Positions 22,761 to 34,800 of a DNA stretch of 64,000 nucleotides are shown in pieces. The stretch comes from Mactromeris polynyma (Eukaryota; Mollusca; Bivalvia; Venerida; Mactridae), in NCBI GenBank assembly GCA_032209605.1, contig JASFXZ010000099.1, forward strand, positions 124,001 through 188,000. Reading direction: 5' to 3'. A program made the position numbers and the translations under genes. The notes beneath the pieces are model-generated. The model did no database searches. It was not told the DNA's origin and was given only the letters and a program-made list of their open reading frames with translations. Positions within the stretch are counted from its first letter, which is position 1. The number at the start of each line of letters is the position of its first letter.

Positions 22761-24217
22761 AAAAATGATGTGCCTTGCACCATAACACAGTGAAAGATTA
22801 CTCATCCAGAATATCTGCACCTAGGTACAGACACTTTCAATGAAGTTTCATTGAATTTAAAGCATTCTATGTTTGGAAATAGGGTAGTCATAAAATTGTA
22901 TATACATTAACAACAAAGTATGTGACTCTGTGAAATATAATATTAAACCGGACCATGGTGATAAAAAGCACACGCTGGAAAGTGGGGATAATAAGTTATA
23001 AGCATCATGTTCTCATGTTTTGAATAAAACATTACAATTAATAGAATGAAAGCACAGACATTGGATTACCAGTTGGAATTTATCACCATCCTGAAGAATA
23101 GAATCCACCTCACTGACAGTAAATGCAAGATGTAACACCAAGCAAGTATGATCATTTGTCTCTAGTCAATTGTACAACATCCACATTTGTTCCATAGTTA
23201 CCAAGATCAATATATATAAGCATGAGAAATCTCATCTAGATGAAATATCATAAATAAATAATAATAATAAAGTTTAATAATAAAATGTACAATGCTTAAT
23301 CATAACAAGGAAAGCATCAAATAACTCATTAATGTTTTGATGGGAACACATGTTACATTATGATACCATTATGGTAGTGTAACAAAATTCTCATGAATTC
23401 CAATGTATTTTGACAATAATACTAGCCAACATCCAGGATTTTGAAGAAGAAGAATGTTGGCTATATCTAATATACAAGCACAATATAGTAAATGGTAGCT
23501 GACAAGACACAAACAGTACTGATAACAACGACCATTTCTATAATCAATCAATTTGTTTCAATCAGGCATGTAAAGCACCGAACATAATGTAATATGCATC
23601 ATCCTATGCACCATCCTATACATCTGTCTGTCTACACACATTTAAAATTAACATAAAACTGGAACAATAGGAGCAACTGTTATTGAAAATAATTCATTAA
23701 AAACGATACAACATCACCATTAGTTTATCCCTTCATCTCCTTACAGCATACACTCTTAATTAACACCATTTATATATGCATTATACTATTTATTAACACC
23801 AGCATTGGTATAACATTGATGTTTAATTTTATGATGTATAAACACCTGAATATAATAAAAGTCAGAAATGTTTGGAAATTTAAACTCAGATTTAAAGAAT
23901 ATATAAAAGGTGCTCCACTATTATACAATGAATAGACTGGTAAGACTTTGGGCTTGGCAAGTACATAGAATAATGAAAAATTATACAACAAGCAGTTACA
24001 ATAGATCAAATAAAACAAAAAGTAGGTGTGAGCTCAAAACAATACACATTCATCTTGCAATAATCTTTACATCTTGGTGACAACATATGTTTATAAATGA
24101 GCATAAAATATAAAAAGAACAACCATGATTTTAAAACATTTGAACAGTTGAAATGCAGTTTCCCAACACCAATATGAAGTCAAAATTTTATTTATAATAA
24201 AACCACTATGAAAAGAC
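22761..24217. other. Downstream flank without recognised gene
   Basis: AT-rich and free of long frames; nothing further is recognised. It may be 3' UTR or intergenic DNA of the minus-strand gene. Confidence 0.4.
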
Positions 24218-24801
24218 TCAGAATGTTATAACCTATACACTATGATAGAAGAGACAAAGCCTACCAAAGCTCAGAATGTTATAACCTATACACTATGATA
24301 GAAGAGACAAAGCCTACCAAAGGTCAGAATGTTATAACCTATACACTATGATAGAAGAGACAAAGCCTACCAAAGGTCAGAATGTTATAACCTATACACT
24401 ATGATAGAAGAGACAAAGCCTACCAAAGCTCAGAATGTTATAACCTATACACTATGATAGAAGAGACAAAGCCTACCAAAGCTCAGAATGTTATAACCTA
24501 TACACTATGATAGAAGAGACAAAGCCTACCAAAGGTCAGAATGTTATAACCTATACACTATGATAGAAGAGACAAAGCCTACCAAAGCTCAGAATGTTAT
24601 AACCTATACACTATGATAGAAGAGACAAAGCCTACCAAAGGTCAGAATGTTATAACCTATACACTATGATAGAAGAGACAAAGCCTACCAAAGGTCAGAA
24701 TGTTATAACCTATACACTATGATAGAAGAGACAAAGCCTACCAAAGCTCAGAATGTTATAACCTATACACTATGATAGAAGAGACAAAGCCTACCAAAGC
24801 T
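24218..24801. repeat. 53-bp minisatellite, 11 near-identical copies
   Basis: The unit tcagaatgttataacctata, then cactatgatagaagagacaa and agcctaccaaag(c/g) repeats at an exact 53-base spacing from 24218. The only variation I see is C or G at the unit junction. Such uniformity suggests recent expansion. There are no spacers, so it is not CRISPR-like. Confidence 0.97.
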
Positions 24802-24881
24802 TTCACTTTCCTATTTACTACAAGTGCCCTGAATTTCCATAAAATGTATCTTTTACTACATTGAACTTTTCATTTTGAAAA

Positions 24882-25058
24882 TCAAGCACAACATGTATTA
24901 TTTATACCGACTTACAAGTACTTATCTCAATGCAATGATATCAAGCACAACATGTATTATATATACCGACTTACAAGTACTTATCTCAATGCAATGATAT
25001 CAACCACGACATGTATTATATATACCGACTTACAAGTACTTATCTCAATGCAATGATA
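24882..25058. repeat. 59-bp tandem repeat, three copies
   Basis: Copies begin at 24882, 24941 and 25000 with tcaagcacaacatgtattat (tcaaccacgac in the third), then taccgacttacaagtactta and tctcaatgcaatgata. Differences are a handful of substitutions. Confidence 0.92.
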
Positions 25059-27467
25059 TGATCAAATGTGAATTTCTTTTTGGTGTCATTGTGTTAATAT
25101 GGTAAAACATGAATATATCAAACTGACATATCAACAATAAAGAAAAAGCTTTCTTAAAGTAACCAAGAAACCAGCCAATATAATTAAAACACAATATATG
25201 AAAACATAATTTGTGACAGAAAAAATGGAAACGTAGCATCATGGAATGTCTAAACAGTATACAACAGTATATAAAATAGAACAATAACTTGAAATAAAAC
25301 AAAACAAAACAGTTTTGAGATGAATGAGATTGTTGTGAATGAACGAATGGAAAGCAAATATGTACAAAAAACAATACACTATAAAGAACCATAAAGAACA
25401 TGTAATCTTGATAGCAAATCTTGATAACAATTAACTTACAATTTAATAAAAAGTAATACAGTAAACAGGAAATGTGATAACAATGTTAAACAAGATCAAA
25501 ACATCACTCAAAATACAATCAGCTATGTATATATATATACACACGTATATATATTCTAAACATTCTTTCAAACCATTTTCTTTTCATGTTCTAGTCATTT
25601 TTAACTTTGTAATGTTTTATCTATAACAGTAAGTATGAAAACACAAATTTCTTGGCAACTCTAATATATGACTAGATTTCCGTTGCAGTTCTTTAACTTT
25701 TGGTTCAGGAAATTCTAAGTACAAAAAGAAAATTCTGCTTTACAATGATCCTAATCCTGACTGAATAAAATAGGAATAAAATATTAACAAACATGTACAT
25801 TATAAGCGACAAATTAAGCACACTCATTGAGCATGTCCTAGTAACCTGACTTATCATACCCAAATACCAAGTTAGTGGGAGGAAGGCTTGTGCTCTGCAC
25901 AGACAAATCAGGCATAATGTCACAGCAGAAGTAAGACAAATATCAAACACATACATCAATGTACAATATACATTATTTCATCACATCAAGTAAAATTGTC
26001 CAAAAATAGGATTTTGTGTCCAGCTGAGTATTCAGGAAGAGATAAATGTTGCCAAAGCTATTCTAATAACCATTTCCAGAAATGGAAATGTATTTTTGCA
26101 TATCATAAATGACATCCCAGACGGGTAATAAAGCCTATGTATTATTTTGTATAGTACACAGAACGTCACAACTGCCTCACAGATGACGGCTTCTATTATG
26201 AGCAAAAGGGTAAATTGTACCGATAAAATGTATCTGTAATCATAAAGTAATGAATCTATTTAATACGTTCTCAGAAAAAAAAAATAACTTGCAAAATGCT
26301 TATATTTATTGATTTCAGAAAACATGTTGAATAAATGCTGTAATTTGTTCTTTCATGTAATACTTTACATGGTATATATTCATAGAACACATTAGAAATC
26401 CTAACTACAGAAGAAAGTAATAAGTAAAAACCCTTTACCTCAATATTGTGCACAGCAGATAGGTGAAAAGCAAGGCAGCAGAAAGAATGTATAAAGATCA
26501 TGTAAATATTAATAAATGGTTTGTGTCGTGTAAGCTATATGAAATGAATGGTCCACATTCATGAAATTTAGAACTATACATATAACAGTTGATCACTCAC
26601 CGTTTGGTTTGAGCTCAAGAGATTCAATTCTTTGTATAATACTTGACTTCACAATTTGCACTTTAAACAAACATAGTGTGTCATGTAGAATCTACCATAC
26701 AAACATTAGAAACATAAACACAACTGCTGTCTTAATTTAAATCTAGTAAAATATTAAGCTGTTGCAGCAAACTTATTAAAATGTAGTTTCTTAAAAGTTT
26801 AAAAAGACTTGGACTAAAACCATTATTTATAATCAAATGTGTAGGGAACTTATAGTGTCTTGCAATGACCAACATTTCCCCCTTTTCCTAGTCAAGTTTG
26901 ATAATCAATATTTGTAATAAACTTTCTTTATAGTAAATATATTTTGACAAACCATGTGCAACGGCTTCACAACCAAAATCAAATTATCCATAGCATTTTT
27001 GAGTAAGAAATGGGTCAAATGAAAAACCATTCTTTTAAAATGAAAATTTGATTAATGTCTATGAAACCTAGACACGCTCTGTATTGTTATAAGTTTTATA
27101 AACTGAGTGGACTCATTTTAGTTTATATAGAGTGAGATTTGTTTAATATAACAAAGCACTAAATATCAGCACTATTATTTCTCCATCACCAATTAGAATA
27201 GGATCTACTGTCTCAACTTTTTGCTTAAACCAATTAACAAAGCTATGTTTGAGCCAGTCTATTTAGATCTGCCCATAATCAAGCTAAAACAGCCCAATAA
27301 TGTTCAAACACAAAGTTATAGTCATTCAGCTAGAAACTACAGTAACATGTTTTTTTTCCAGTTTTTATCCCATACAGATAAATTACAACAATTAGGGACA
27401 ACACTTGTTCAATGTATGCCAAGACAACATCCTGTTCAAGCTTCATAATGCATATCTATCCATAAAC
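25059..27467. other. Downstream flank without recognised gene
   Basis: AT-rich, with a short TA/CA microsatellite near 25529-25556. There are no coding features. It could hold an extended 3' UTR of the minus-strand gene or be intergenic. Confidence 0.4.
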
Positions 27468-27473
27468 TTTATT
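27468..27473 (-). promoter_or_regulatory. Candidate polyadenylation signal AATAAA
   Basis: Plus-strand tttatt reads AATAAA on the minus strand, about 75 bases after the stop codon of the OTUD4-like gene. It is the first such hexamer downstream, so it is a reasonable proximal poly(A) signal, but AATAAA is common in AT-rich DNA. Confidence 0.45.
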
Positions 27474-27547
27474 TTGACAACAGTTAAGAAAGTAGATCCT
27501 TTACTAATAACAAGAGTCTCTGGATATGAAAACTGTTTTCATAAAGT

Positions 27548-28807
27548 CTACGATGTCTGCATAGCATTGTTCACTTGAGGTTGAACACTGCAATACTGTG
27601 TTTGATAAGTACCCTGTCCCATAGTCACTCCTGCGGATGGGTAATAACTCGTGGTTCCATCAACATACGAACCAGTTGCAGCCGGATAGTAGACTGGATA
27701 GGTTGCTGGGTACATTTGAAATTGCTGCTGACCTGTGGATATAGGATGCATGCTACATTTAAAACCATCACCAGAATTAGTATTATATAAATTAGAATTA
27801 GAGAGCGAGCTAGGATTTCCCAGAATACCGTCGCTGGGGTTAGCTTGTGTGAGAGCACCTGTACTATTACTAGATATATAAGTAGGTAAGTAAGATGGAT
27901 ACATTGCATTATGTTCATGTTTACTGGCAGGGGTATGCATACTGTATGGTACATACTGCACAGTTGGTGTCTGACTACTACAAGCTACTATACTAGGATC
28001 GTGCATTACAGAGTCTCCTGGAATGAAACACTTTGCTTCAGGGTTAAAACCATGACTTTGAGTAACAGTATTATTTGCTGTTGTCTCAGTTTGAACGCTA
28101 GTAGTAGATTTATTAAATTTACGATAATATTTCGGCGGAAGAAACGGAATGATGATTGGTTCACCTTCACACCGAGACTTTTCAGCACTCAAACTGGACA
28201 GCTTAGACAGAAATTTGGGAGGAATATCTTTAATTGGCTTTACCAGTTTAAGATTGCCATACATGTAATATTTCTTTTTTGTCTTTGGTCTGTTGGGAAC
28301 CTGAAATTCAGGTGTATAACTAACACAACGAGTATTATCATTGTCATCTGCCTTGGCTATGTAATTATCCAGTTTCTTTTCAAGAGCATCAGTATTAATG
28401 CCATTGTCTAATTCTTTAACACTATTACAATGAGCACTTCCTGCGGTACTATCCGAGTCACAACCTGAATCAGTACTGTCTATAGATTCATCACACTTAG
28501 AGTCGGACTGACTCTTCCTTGGTGATGTTGTCTTAGACTCGGATGAAGACTTTCCTCCACTTACTGGTGACACATTTGAAACCTTTTTATAAGGTACAAT
28601 ACAATATGTTTGATTGATTTTGTTTTCACTTTGTGTATTGAGCTGTTCTGGCCTGGTTGTGTACTGAATGAAAGGGGGAGGGGGTAGAGCAAACTGACCG
28701 ACAAAGTTGCCATTGATGTGATCCTGGGTTATGGCCCCTCCTGGAGGGATGATTGGAATCATCTCAGATCCTGTCCATATTGTACCTTGACTCACTGATC
28801 GGAAATT
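27548..28807 (-). CDS. OTUD4: OTUD4-like terminal exon: low-complexity C-terminus
   Basis: The 1260-base last exon follows acceptor gttgttacAG and encodes 419 residues from NFRSVSQGTIWTGSEMIPII to a TAG stop at 27550-27548. In order it holds a Pro-rich part (IPPGGAI, LPPPPF), a Ser/Asp-rich acidic part around exon residues 75-125 (SGGKSSSESKTTSPRKS and DSTDSGCDSDSTAGS), a basic KPKTKKKYYMYGNLKLVKPI stretch, and a Tyr/Pro/Gln-rich tail (QQQFQMYPATYPVYYPA). The tail is typical of intrinsically disordered, granule-associated proteins. An ATG upstream of the acceptor exists but is intronic. Confidence 0.88.
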   Translation of the reverse strand, partial: NFRSVSQGTIWTGSEMIPIIPPGGAITQDHINGNFVGQFALPPPPFIQYTTRPEQLNTQSENKINQTYCIVPYKKVSNVSPVSGGKSSSESKTTSPRKSQSDSKCDESIDSTDSGCDSDSTAGSAHCNSVKELDNGINTDALEKKLDNYIAKADDNDNTRCVSYTPEFQVPNRPKTKKKYYMYGNLKLVKPIKDIPPKFLSKLSSLSAEKSRCEGEPIIIPFLPPKYYRKFNKSTTSVQTETTANNTVTQSHGFNPEAKCFIPGDSVMHDPSIVACSSQTPTVQYVPYSMHTPASKHEHNAMYPSYLPTYISSNSTGALTQANPSDGILGNPSSLSNSNLYNTNSGDGFKCSMHPISTGQQQFQMYPATYPVYYPAATGSYVDGTTSYYPSAGVTMGQGTYQTQYCSVQPQVNNAMQTS

Positions 28808-31800
28808 CTGTAACAACAAAAGTTTGAACAACCAATTAAAGTTTCATTCTGATACTAAGAAGATAAATTGTTGACGTAGAACAAAAAGTTGTCCAAAAAT
28901 ACCATAGACAGACCGACTTCTTTTACAATGTGACAAAATATTTTTATGATCATCTCTAAATTAATATTATGCTCATGTTTTTGTTCATTTTCTACCTAAA
29001 ACAAACACGAAAAATAAATCCTATATGAAACATCAATAAACATGTTTTATCAAATATTACATTAATAATGTAATCCTCTGTATCACCAAAAATATCTTTG
29101 ATTAAAAAAACCTAAGTTTTTTTAACAAGTAGCAAGGTTTTCACAAGTTTTGTCTGTTTGTAACCTGATGAAACAAGTTATTCTGAATTGGTATGACATT
29201 GCATTTGTTCGTATTAAGTACATGTATGTATAAGCCAATGTAGCAAAAACAATGGTTGAAGCACGTTCAAAACGTTTTACTTTCAAAAATGGGCCAGGAA
29301 CATCTTATACATTCATCTTTGAATACACTGGAAGGTTTCGTATGATGCTGGCTTCAATAACACATTAATAAATATAGGATTTATTGAGCATGGAGTAGTA
29401 AAAGGCTGTCCACATCAAATTTTGATTTTGTTCATTTTATAAGTTGTCAAATATATGTTACAATAGATATAGTCATCAACTTGAAATGTGACCAAAGGAC
29501 GCATGTGCCCCCACATATAACTCAGTCAAGGGGCTTAATACTTCTCTTACTAAATTAATGCAATAAAAAAACTAGGAGCCCAATTCCGTGCGATGACTGA
29601 TATTCATATAAAGTTTCAATACTTTACGTCAAACACTTGACCGAGATATCAGCGACAAAGTAAAAAATGCTCATTTTAATCAATGTAAAATACATAATTA
29701 CGAACCATCTGCCAGAATTACATTGCAGTTTTTTCATTAAAGTTTTACAGTGGTCCTGGGTCCTTCAGTATTTGATTAGAATCTGATCTCAGTATCAGCT
29801 CATGGTGACCTTAACCTTCGACCAACAAGCCCCCAAAACACAAGTGATTAGCTGATCACAGAAAATCATCACATCAAGGTAATAATCAAAAACCAAATCA
29901 AGTTTCAACTAAAATGTGCAAACCCATATACCTCCTCTTCCAAATAAGGGCACAAATAAAGATTGTGTAGCATTTTATAATAATGGCATAGTACTAAGAA
30001 ATTTAAATGAAGAAAGTTAGTAGTTTTTACCTCTACTCCAAGATTGTAGAAGAACCGCAGAGTATTTACTTCTACAAAAGAAAATGTTTCATGATATAAA
30101 AAGGTCAAATAAGTTTGAAATCATGTTTTTTCTGCAAAAAAATACCACATTATCTAATACTATCTTTCATTCAGAATGACAAACAAGACTAAATTATGTG
30201 ACTGTTACCTGAGTAACTAAGAGACAGAAAATGATACAAACTTTGTTATCATTATCAAGTTACGTTAAGTGAACTATTGTGTCAAGCACAAAGCTAAATG
30301 TTTTATTAAATCAGTAACATTAACAAGACCTGTCACAATAGTGACAAATGCCCCCGAAGTAGTATTCAAAGTATCATGGAAAGATTAATAATTAAGTGAA
30401 GGAAACGATTATTAAATGTGGCTTGACCTTTGAGGTAGGGACTTGGGTCTTACACGCCACATATATGCACATTGAGTACAGATGGGTCATGTCTGGGCTG
30501 TAAAAATCAGGATACACGCACTAAGGGTTTGATTTTAAAAATAAAAATAACTTCACATAATATATTCTAGCAGACATCCTAGTGCAATACATAAATCATA
30601 GCTTCTGTTTAACTGAGCCTAGATTTGATCATGACCATTTAACGAAGGTCACTCAGAACATTTAACCCCAAAATTTAACTCAAATAAATTCTTACCTGGT
30701 AAATCTTGCCCAGAAACATCTTGAGATGGGTAACAATTCATATTGACGTCTTTTATAGCAAAACTGTCGAAGTATGGCACACTGAGTCGTGGGCAGGAGA
30801 AGGTAGAGGCTGGAACTATTGAATTATTTACAAAAGTATTCAGTGCTTCACCCTGTTGTTGATGTTGTAAGACAGTTGGAGGTGGAAATCTCTGTATAGT
30901 ATCAGTCAGAGGATACTGAAATAACGAAGAAACCAATAAATCCAAAATCTCAAATATTCTGATCAGTTATATTCTTAACCAGCATGTGAAAATGTATTGA
31001 GCAATAATACAGCACTGACTCTGATCAGCTCCCCAGCATATGGCAATGTATCATTTAGCATTCAAATCTTGTCTCCAAACAAAATGTAGTAACAGGTGGG
31101 AAAATCTTTACTACATGTGTATTTAATGAGAATTCTACCAAATTTGCATACCAATTTATATTAGTTTATATTTTTGACTAGATATGCAGCAAACCAGCTG
31201 TCACTATATTAGCAGCAGTTCATAACATTCTGATTTTAGATATGTTAGAGTAAACTATTCAACAATGATACCCAATTTATAACATGGGGTACTTTAAGAC
31301 TGACCTACAAGCCAAAGTAAATTACCACAAACACAGCAGTATATTTTTACACACTTGTTCTTAATTTTAGACAATTTGAAAGCATTTCCGCAGGCAAAAT
31401 GTCTGAAAGTGTCCATAGGCAAACATTTTGACTAGTGCAAATATCCTCATATACAGTAGATAATTGTTGATATAGGTAAATGTTCAAACAATATACTGTC
31501 TATTGTATGCTAATAGTTTCTTCAAAGTTTTGCACGAGCAACCACCTGTATTAATCGACTATTTTATTAAACAACCATGAAAATTCTTGCCCGAGTGTTA
31601 CTTTTTACTATATAAATAGTATCTATTAAACAACTTTTCTATAACGCAATCAGCGATCGCATTAAACCAGTCAGGACAGGCAAAAAATATGGTTAAATAA
31701 TCCATTAAACAACTGCAACACTTAATCCCATGGGGCATTTCACACCCAATTCAAAACTGCATTTGCGCATTATCCTTTAAACAATTGAGTAAACAATTAC

Positions 31801-34800
31801 GCATGGTAAATAAGACCAGGTAAATACTCAGTGACACAATTATGAACCTGTCAGCGTGAGCGCAAGCCTTAAAGTAAATGGATTACACATACTAACAATT
31901 TCTACAAGAACCTAGTTGACATGTATTGTCGTTGCTAAGCAATTTAGGAGTTTTTACATTACGATTTCCCGAGGAAGAAATACGCAAGATGTAACTTTTG
32001 TGCCGACTCGCCGCTTTTATCTTTACTTGAAAGGTCGTTGTGCTGTTAAAACTTTTTTAATACTCACGGAGAGAATGAAAATGACAAAAACATTGCATAA
32101 TTTAACACTGGGTTCAGTTCAAATGAGACGACAAATTTGTGTAAACAATTACTTTGTTTTGAATGTAATCCTTATTAATATACCCCGTAAAATCATTGCC
32201 TTGTGGAAAAAAAGTTAAATACTATCAGTCTGTTTTAATATGCACTTGAAATATATTTCAGTAGTATTCCAGTTAAAAGCTGTCAATACTTCGTCATTAA
32301 TGAATTCATGACGTCACGCCATGCGCAGACTCGTGTTACTGTGATGAGTACAGTTATTAATTTATAGTGTGTAAATGTCTGCGTCCGTGTTTTGCCTTTT
32401 AATTTTTCGCGTGTGTGATAAAAACATTCTTGAATTTTAAGCACAAGGCAACTACACATATTCAAAGTACATGAACCTTGTCACATTGGATAACTTACGG
32501 GAAATGAAGAATTCAAAGTACATGAACCTTGTCACATTGGACAACTTACGGGAAATGAAGAATTCAAAGTACATGAACCTTGTCACATTGGATAACTTAC
32601 GGGAAATGAAGAATTCAAAGTACATGAACCATGTCACATTGGACAACTTACGGGAAATGAAGAATTCAAAGTACATGAACCATGTCACATTGGATAACAT
32701 ACTGGAAATGAAGAATTCAAAGTACATGAACCATGTCACATTGGATAACTTACAGGAAATGAAGAATTCAAAGTACATGAACCATGTCACATTGGATAAC
32801 ATACTGGAAATGAAGAATTAGGCACTTGTACATACTTAATGTTCTATTGTCTAGTGAGCTGTTGGAATGGTTTAAATGGATTTTCAAGCTTTGTTTCACA
32901 TTTCAATGGAAAGAGGATGGTATTTACACGTTTTGATTGTTGTTCAGTTCGACACTCCTTTGTACTTTTAAATTTGTTGATATCTATTAAGCGACCACTT
33001 TTTGACTGTCCCTTGGGTGGTCTACTGTAAATGTTGCAGCTGACAAATGACCTTAGCCAAATATCACAAAAGGACAAGACCTACCCCACTTGGGAATTGC
33101 CTGTGCCTCAAAGGTGACAACATAGCTCTCTACCAACATCGTTAACCGGGCTGGTTTGAGGCAGTTAAAGCAATGTGCCAGCTACAACTTTCAGTATGAT
33201 AATTTTACCTGGTTAAGATGATTGTGGATATTGTTATTTATATTCTGTACAGGTGATATGTCCATTCCTACATAGTCACAATTCACATTGGACATGACCT
33301 CACCTCGATGTGGTACTGCACTCTGCCTGCAATAATAAAATATACAATATATATTAATGTTTAAGATAGGTAGATTCCAATACAAATGAGATTTACAGCC
33401 AGATCTGGCCAGTCACAATGTCTTAACCATGCTCATACATGTTGACATTCTTCAAACACTACAATCAAAGTGCAACATTGATAAATGGTTAGTGAAAAGA
33501 CTGTTGAAGCTTTTATAACTGTTGCTGTTAGCAAATATGTTTACAAGATTTAATTATGTTGAATTATTTGAAAGAATCTCATTATTGCCAGAATGAGATT
33601 GCTACCTGCCAAAACAAACCTATTATCACTGTTTGATAGAAAAAACTGTCACCATTGCATAATACTTTATCAAAGTGAAAAAATGCATAGCAGGGAATGC
33701 CACATTAACAAAAGATCTACACTGAACCAAAATGAGAACTTCATCTGAATATTTGTTTTGTAAGCATACGTGCTGTTGCAAGTGTTACATATGGTTATCA
33801 CAATTTCGTTGTGGATAATTATTATGCAATTGTTTTCAAAATCGCTGGCATATTCATGTGTCCCAAGCAGTAAAAACATATTACGTACTTTGCATGTGCA
33901 CTGTGAGCAACAGCTGTTTCACTCACAAACAAGTAATCATTTGCTGCTTATAATGGATAAAAAATGTGTTTTAAAAACAATTGCATTTAATGATGCCACT
34001 TCTTCTCCAATATCAGAGAATCCAGGCTATTGCTAGGCTCCGGACAATCTCAATGGTAAATAATGTCTTGAATCATTTTGGCTGTTCCAGACCGACTATT
34101 CTTCATCCAGCAAACTGGTAAAACACTATTGGATCTGTCAGAGATCGTGCAAGACCCTGTCACGTATGTATGACAGCATTATGTACTTTGTTGATATACT
34201 GAACAGATTTTCACAGTACATCATTTGCATCACATCAGGCAACCAGTGGCTATCAATACATTTTAGCGATGAGTCACTGTTAACTGTCAGCCATGCAGGT
34301 GGCAGGATAAGCATCTATTGCCATAGAAATGAAAGACTTGCAGATTGTCATATTTGGGAGAGAGACATTATGGACTGGGGTGGGATAATGGAGAATCTGA
34401 AAACTGATCTGGTCAATATCCAAGGAAATCACAATGCTCAAGGCTACATCAATGTTTTAATCAATACAATGGTACCATTCATGCAAAATAACTTTCCAGC
34501 ATGACAATGCAATGCCTCACAAGGTGCATATAACCACACAATTCCTAGCTCAAAATAATTTTCACTTCTTGCACTGGCCTACTGTATTCCTAGACTTGAA
34601 CCCCATAGAAAATATATGGGACTAGAAGGTTGTTTTTGAAACCCCAAAAATATGTCTGACCCAGTTGGATAGTAATTGGACGTTTGAGCAAGTTGGTATG
34701 TAGAGGAAAGCATTTATCCAGTACATTACAACCTTCTGAAAAACACAAACAAGTGTTACATCAATTATTTAAGAAATTGATCTCTCCAGAACAACATGTC

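Larger units (their letters stand above)
30916..33208 (-). other. Intron of OTUD4-like gene carrying a promoter-like patch and 51-bp array
   Basis: GT..AG intron of 2293 bases. It holds the CRE-containing patch at 32300-32340 and the minisatellite at 32461-32820. A 100-codon plus-strand frame at 31916-32218 has no recognisable domain and I do not call it a gene. Confidence 0.6.

Noticed and set aside
24218..24801. CRISPR-like regular repeats
   Set aside because: The copies are directly adjacent with no unique spacers, and the genome is eukaryotic.
27911..28411. 166-codon plus-strand ORF
   Set aside because: It is antisense to the terminal exon of the OTUD4-like gene, with no domain of its own.
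32452..32821. Seven-repeat protein on either strand
   Set aside because: The 51-bp array lies wholly inside an intron of the OTUD4-like gene and is open on both strands because of unit composition.
34166..34504. Stand-alone gene of 112 codons
   Set aside because: The sequence is the middle of a Tc1 transposase that continues in another frame, within matching TIRs.
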